A stretch of DNA of 64,000 nucleotides from Nilaparvata lugens (taxonomy: Eukaryota > Arthropoda > Insecta > Hemiptera > Delphacidae): NCBI RefSeq assembly GCF_014356525.2, contig NC_052504.1, positions 60,437,637 to 60,501,636 on the forward strand. Reading direction: 5' to 3'. Below the pieces are notes generated by a model, which was given only the letters and a program-made list of their open reading frames with translations, did no database searches and was not told the DNA's origin. Positions 59,291 through 64,000 of the stretch are shown here, piece after piece (position 1 is the stretch's first letter; every line of letters starts with the position of its first letter). Both the position numbers and the translations under genes were made by a program.

Positions 59291-60160
59291 CATTTTTCCA
59301 ATTTTTTCACCTACATAAGTTATCAATAGAACATTGATAGTGCTGTAAAAAAGTTGCGGAATCAAACTTTTCCCTTGAGAGACATTGCCTGTATGACTGT
59401 ACATGTCCATGACCAGACCAATTTTAGCAAGTATGTCGGTTGTTACATAGACCAACAAATTCAAACAGAAGTAGCTGAACGGTTTGATCGCATAGTACGA
59501 TATTTTATGCAGGGCTTTGTATAGCTTTAGAGACACCAATGCTTTAGAATTATCATTTGAAATGAAAATATGTTGCAACAATTGAAATCTGGAAGACAGA
59601 GCACTAGCTTCGGCAAAAGCATGGATTAAACTGATGAAATCATTTTGAACAGAATACAATACTGTGACTAAACCAATTAATACCTCTCCAACATTTTTGT
59701 CTGAGGTAATAGAGTTCCCGAATATATAAAACATTGAAAAGATAATAGTTGCAAGCAAATTAATAGCAAGCCACGGAGTTTGCCGTTTGGTTTTCAGAGT
59801 TATCTCATTATTTGTGAACTGATTCTCCAACTCACAGTCGAATTCTGATAGTTCAGCGTGTATAAGGTTTCTTGCTAGACTAAAATGCACTAAAATTATT
59901 GTTGAGAGGGTCTGATTGAAAGTATACAGTACATTGAATGTAAGTACAAATCCATTAGATCTTTCGTCGTTCATACAAGTCAAATAATTGGTGAAGATGA
60001 GAAAAATTAATCTGAAGATCACTAGAAACCAGTTGAATATTTGCTCACTGACTTTGTTTGAGTTGTTGAATAGATCAAGGGACAATCCCAATACAACACT
60101 CATTTTTGAAAATGATATTCCAGGCAGACTATCAACGTATGCTTCAACGAGACTCACCAT
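59291..60160 (-). CDS. Insect gustatory receptor (7tm_7 family), coding exon of 290 codons, C-terminal exon missing
   Basis: This is a ligand-gated chemoreceptor subunit expected in the dendrite membrane of taste neurons. The ATG is at 60,158-60,160. The frame is clean and ends at a GTAAGT donor (59,285-59,290) in phase 0, the phase usual for the conserved C-terminal introns of insect gustatory receptors. Hydrophobic segments lie at residues about 41-60, 70-96, 129-148, 157-180, 222-252 and 266-281. A charged cytoplasmic loop lies around 97-127 (ELSEFDCELE, KTKRQT). Another, about 181-221, contains AEASALSSRFQLLQ and LVSLKLYKALHKI, the expected position before TM5. The TYhhhhhQF motif of the last exon is not here, so the gene is incomplete or its intron is very long. 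A host gene is more likely than a pseudogene, because about 870 bp stay open. The ligand is unknown. Confidence 0.78.
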
Positions 60161-61249
60161 CTTTTACAAATTGGTTCTTAAAGTTATAGTTTACAGTCAT
60201 CAGGTTCAAGAGGCCTCAACAGTTATTCGGATTTGATGATGTTATTGATTTGAAATATTATGTCAGCTCATTGATATTATTATTATCTTTCTCTATCAAG
60301 ATCTTATCGATGATCACTCCAATTAATCTAATGTATCTCATGAATAATTTTGAATGAGAAATAACACAAACAACATCAGAACAGTTTCGGTATCGATTAA
60401 GATGTTTTGTCGAAAGTACACTACCGTACATTATAATTTACAGGGAAATACTATCAAGCTAGAAGATGGTAATCAAATAATCCTAGTCGTATTGATTTTT
60501 TCGGTGGGAGATATCATGAACGAGTTCCACCTCACCTGATATACAAAGTGTTTCTGAAATAGACTGAAAACCTTTGTCAGTGGCATCAAAATAAAGGAAA
60601 AAATTCAGTAAACATGGATCTTTCAATACTTTGTTACTAAGATAATAATCGTGGAAGATTGCTTATTTTACTGGAAATGAATAATTTTATCGTTTTGTGG
60701 CGGTCTCATGAGGGTAGGGCTACCTACCTACTAAAATGATACATTTTTACGTGAAATCGAATAAAACCAATATTAAAAGTAAGTAACTTTAAACAATGAT
60801 AGTACCCACGGTAGTTAGAAGAAGATATACCGTGATAGTACCGATAGTGGGAGAAATAGGCAAAAAGGTAATTTTCGATTTCAGAGGGATATCATATCAA
60901 TAACTAGGATACTTATTGTTTAGCGATATTTCAAATTAGAAAAAAATTAGGTAATTGAATTCTGAAGAAAAAACTAACAGTTACTTCTTTGTCTAAAACT
61001 CACCTATATCTCATAGTTCTAATATTTTATTGATCAGAGCAGAGATTTTTCTTTGGTTTTATTCGATTTCTCAACTTATTTCAGATAAGAATCGATCACT
61101 CAAGTATCCTCTTGAGACTGACACAAATTTATAAAATTAGAAATGTAAAGATATGTGAAATCTTCTGTCATTACTGTATTATCTCGGTAACAAAGCATTA
61201 ATTAAGGACTCATGTTTACAAGAGCTTTCTCTTCTTTCTAATGTCAGGA
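60161..61249. other. Upstream of the receptor; no gene recognised
   Basis: This would hold the receptor promoter. I see no convincing TATA box or coding. A 61-codon plus frame at 60,354-60,539 matches nothing. Confidence 0.4.
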
Positions 61250-61438
61250 AACCAATAACAATTTTTTTCGCTCTATTTCGGCCAGCAATGGGCCTGGCGA
61301 TTGTTGTAAACCAGCCGGGACCGCGAATTTATTGTTTTCATCTGAAAACATTTGAGTGATCTGATTAAAGCTTTTTGGTCATAGCTATAAACCCAGGACC
61401 TACAGGCCGTTTATCCACTAAACCACGCTCCCTCCAAT
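61250..61438 (-). mobile_element. tRNA-derived SINE-like head
   Basis: On the minus strand from 61,436 the sequence reads GGGAGCGTGGTTTAGTGGAT. TGGTTTAGTGG fits the pol III box A (TRGYNNARNGG) exactly. A degenerate box B (GGGTTTATAGC) follows about 30 bp on, at tRNA-like spacing. The remainder down to about 61,250 has a GC-richer body (GCGGTCCCGGCTGGTTTAC, CGCCAGGCCCATTGCTGGCC). The box B decay and lack of cloverleaf pairing make a working tRNA unlikely. Confidence 0.55.
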
Positions 61439-61670
61439 TGCTAATGAATATTATAGTCCCTAAATGCAATAGCTATGATAATATTGATAGTGTTGATGAT
61501 CCATATTTTTTCACGAATATAATACACATTAGAAACTCCAAAATAGAAAATATTCTCTCACTAATTTGTGTTTAATATTTTAAAATAATAATTTACAAAA
61601 TTTAATTAGCTTTTCGGAATTTTATTGTAATCTCAATAGAAAGTTAAGACTGATCTCATAGTACTAGATA

Positions 61671-61697
61671 CGACATGTTTTTGCAAATTGTGATTAT
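61671..61697 (+). repeat. Left 27-bp direct repeat flanking the truncated LINE
   Basis: The 27 bases starting CGACATGTTTTTGCAAATTG match 63,018-63,044 with one mismatch. It is a candidate target-site duplication. Confidence 0.6.
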
Positions 61698-61739
61698 GAT
61701 GCACCTTTTGTCCTAAATTAAAAATACTTTAATGGAATA

Positions 61740-61741
<2 letters not shown>

Positions 61742-61773
<32 letters not shown>
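61742..61773. repeat. (AAT)n tract at the LINE 3' end
   Basis: About ten AAT units, read as the 3' tail of the minus-strand LINE, followed by AATTTATTTCTCG. The 46.5-kb LINE tail abuts a similar tract. Confidence 0.8.
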
Positions 61774-63017
61774 TTATTTCTCGTAAAAAAGAAAATCACA
61801 ATTACAATTTCAAATGAAAACATATAACATAACAGTATGAAGAAACATTTCAATTTTCAATGAAATTATATAATAAAATAATCATACAATTGCTTCCTTA
61901 TCAGAGAAATTAGGTACTCCCGAGGATTCCTTTATGGGAGTTACCAGCAAATAGTTTTAGTCATTTAGAAAAATTATAAACCTATAAATAATAATTACTA
62001 CATCCCTGTCGCGAAGAAAACTGTTAGGTACTAGAATCAACAAAACTTGTCTTCTCTATTTAAAAACAAACAATATAATTACTCTTCCACTTACATCCAT
62101 TCATCATAAGGTGAAAAATTCAACTTAACGTATCCCTTGCCATCTATCTATTCTAGAGCAATCTTAGGGCACTTAATCACTTATATCTACACTCTCCAAC
62201 TTGGGTTATTTTACCTTGAATAATAATATCTATTTACATCACAAACAGAAACAAATACCTACTAAGCTTAGATTTGAATATTTCACACATTGAATAGATT
62301 TCTTTAAATGACCTGTAACTATACTTCTATTGCAATATTATTAAGTTTTTATCTGAGATCTCTAAACCACACTTCAACATCCTGCTTTTCCAGTAACCAA
62401 TTCTTCAGAAAAACTTGAAACTTCTCGGATTTTTTGCTGCCTTATGCTAATTGGAATTTCATTGTATACTTTTGGGGCTATAAATAAATAAAAACGTTTA
62501 AAGATTTCTTTGTGTGGTCTTGGTCTGGTTAAATTACTTGCGGATCGGAGATAATATTCGCGGTTAGCAACGTTCACTTGTCCACTTCTAAAAAAGAAAA
62601 TTGACAGTACTTTGAAGAAATACAGATACCTTAGTGGTAGAAATCCCCATTTTCTGAAAATTGGCAAAGAGCTAAATAATCTTGGTTTTCTGTCTATGGT
62701 CCTCAATATGTATTTTTGCCCGGTGACAAGAGGTTTAATGTTATTAAAATAAGCTCCTCCCCATACCGCTATTCCATATTGTAGTCTACTGTTTACGAGT
62801 GCATAGTACAGCGATTCCATGACATATTCGGGACATAAATTTCTTATATAGTAAAATTTTCTGCATACACACGTAAGTTCCCTCTTCAATTTTATTATTT
62901 GTTGGTTCCAAGTAAGCTATCAAACAGATATTTATTTTGTTATGATATTGACTATATAAATAGTATAATATTATGATTCAGATAGGTGCATCCACCATCT
63001 GATATATTAATTATTGA
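61774..63017 (-). mobile_element. Truncated LINE: RT C-terminal region and long 3' untranslated region
   Basis: The only coding left is 62,889-62,374, after which about 600 bp of AT-rich 3' sequence runs to the (AAT)n tail. The 5' limit is somewhere between 62,930 and 63,017; I take the 27-bp repeat as its outside border. Confidence 0.75.
62374..62889 (-). pseudogene. LINE reverse transcriptase C-terminal segment
   Basis: RELTCVCRKFYYIRNLCP, NSRLQYGIAVWGG and GQKYILRTIDRK form the post-palm region found after the RT domain of CR1/L2- and Jockey-type LINEs. RPRPHKEIFKRFYLF and APKVYNEIP complete the usual C-terminal end. The palm domain with the catalytic aspartates is missing, so this is a 5'-truncated copy. 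It is open for 171 codons, so it is fairly young. Confidence 0.85.
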
Positions 63018-63044
63018 CGACATGTTTTTGCAAATTATGATTAT
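63018..63044 (+). repeat. Right 27-bp direct repeat flanking the truncated LINE
   Basis: This is the partner of 61,671-61,697, with one base different. Confidence 0.6.
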
Positions 63045-64000
63045 TTAAAAACATGTTTAGAAATGTATAAGGAAGGATTTGAAACAAGTAATGACTCATG
63101 CGTACTAGCAATCAGTTGCAGCATCTCGACTTGCCACTCGAATGGATACAACAAACTAGCTATAACATAGAGAAATCATTATCGTATTTCAATTACTATA
63201 TTTGAAACTTTTGAAAAAATGAGCGATCCACAAGTTCCCAGACGGGAACACTGTAAAATTGTTGTTGCGCAGTATTTTATGGTAGAGCAAGCAGTTGGTT
63301 TGATTAAGTTATCATCTAAATTATTTTGGAATTTAAAAGAAACAAATTTTTTATTTGGAGTCAGATTTAGTTTATTTATAATAAAGAATTTTTGTAAGTA
63401 CTAAATTAAGAATTTTACATCTTTTGTTTTATAAAATTAGTTATGCTGCATCTATGTTAATACAATATCTAATAATTCAGGTAATTAAAATTTGTGAATT
63501 TAATCAATTTGACATATAAAAAACTTATTCTCAATGATTTTACACTAATTAATATGGAATTTCTAAATACTAAATAAAAACAATAATGGAAATGAATTAA
63601 AATTTGATACCCAAACAGTTGATGTCCATCCTACTATGTTGCCATGAATGGAAAACCAGGGGGTTGTCCATCCACTGGTCAGGTCTCTCTGTCTCTGGAG
63701 TTAGGCAATGGAAAGTGTGTGAAATGGAGTGTTATTCACGAAAAAAGAGATATTATTCTACTAGCTGGCTGGAGGAGAGACTAGAATGCTAGCTCCACTT
63801 CTACCTCTGCTCAGTCTTTACTCTGTCAGCCAAGCTGTCTCTGATCATCTCTGATCAACTCTTGGTTTTAAAAGTTGGAGAATGTTATTCTGCTCTTAAA
63901 ATTGAAACTGTTGGTTATTGTTTGGGGGTTTGTCAGACTTACTAGTTTATGACATCTCTTCATCCTCCACTGTGACAGCCGACCCTGGCTGTCCATTCTG
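63045..64000. other. No gene recognised; one possible small exon
   Basis: A plus-strand ATG at 63,219 opens 57 codons (MSDPQVPRREHCKIVVAQYF onward) that run into TTTTTGTAAGTACT, a donor-like site at 63,393. It could be a first coding exon, but no family is recognised and no partner exon is in the window. The rest, including a 62-codon frame at 63,604-63,792, is unexplained. Confidence 0.25.

Noticed and set aside
61381..61436. Functional tRNA gene
   Set aside because: Box A is good, but box B is degenerate and no full cloverleaf or acceptor pairing is visible; a SINE head fits better.

Overview
The window looks like a repeat-dominated piece of an insect nuclear genome, probably hemipteran. 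It is AT-rich and eukaryotic: there are no operons or ribosome binding sites, and one exon ends in a GTAAGT splice donor. It carries arthropod-type transposable elements and one insect-type gustatory receptor exon. The hemipteran placement is an inference from repeat style and cannot be proved from the sequence. Many apparent open frames start at non-ATG codons or lie in simple repeats and are not genes. Layout: 0-9 kb holds dispersed non-coding repeats, a long hairpin (4.2 kb) and an apparently intact Tc1/mariner-type transposon with 0.46-kb inverted repeats (4.71-7.07 kb). After it come a duplicated GC-rich retroelement-like leader (7.3-8.0 kb) and a compact cluster of perfect heat-shock-element trimers (8.98-9.17 kb). 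9.6-15.5 kb holds a LINE reverse-transcriptase scrap, a fold-back element, a mariner-type MITE and a Ty3/gypsy remnant whose 5' half is replaced by an inverted copy of its own 3' end. 15.5-29.5 kb is a chain of large direct duplications that share one 128-bp segment and enclose a decayed minus-strand BEL/Pao element lacking its 5' LTR and integrase core. 29.8-37.7 kb is a minus-strand CR1/L2-like LINE whose ORF1 still shows an SGNH-esterase triad. Its endonuclease is split by a 2-kb insertion, and the LINE lies between 0.2-kb inverted repeats. 38-46 kb is nested MITEs and dispersed repeats; 46.5-49.2 kb is a second minus-strand LINE with an (AAT)n tail. 51.5-59 kb holds more inverted-repeat elements, a GC-rich leader with 158-bp tandem units and a three-level nest of elements. 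59.29-60.16 kb (minus) is the only convincing host gene, a gustatory receptor coding exon of 290 codons; its last exon is not found here. 61.2-63.0 kb holds a tRNA-derived SINE-like head and a truncated LINE between 27-bp direct repeats. Overall, all five LINE or BEL elements with reverse-transcriptase or RNase H coding lie on the minus strand, while the gypsy remnant and the mariner lie on the plus strand. That bias, with the nesting, would suit a piRNA-type locus, but this is only a hypothesis. I see no wholly new biochemical system. The best leads are the heat-shock-element cluster, the esterase-bearing LINE, the DD41D transposon, and the duplication chain, which contains both the BEL-occupied and the empty site and may be an assembly artefact.
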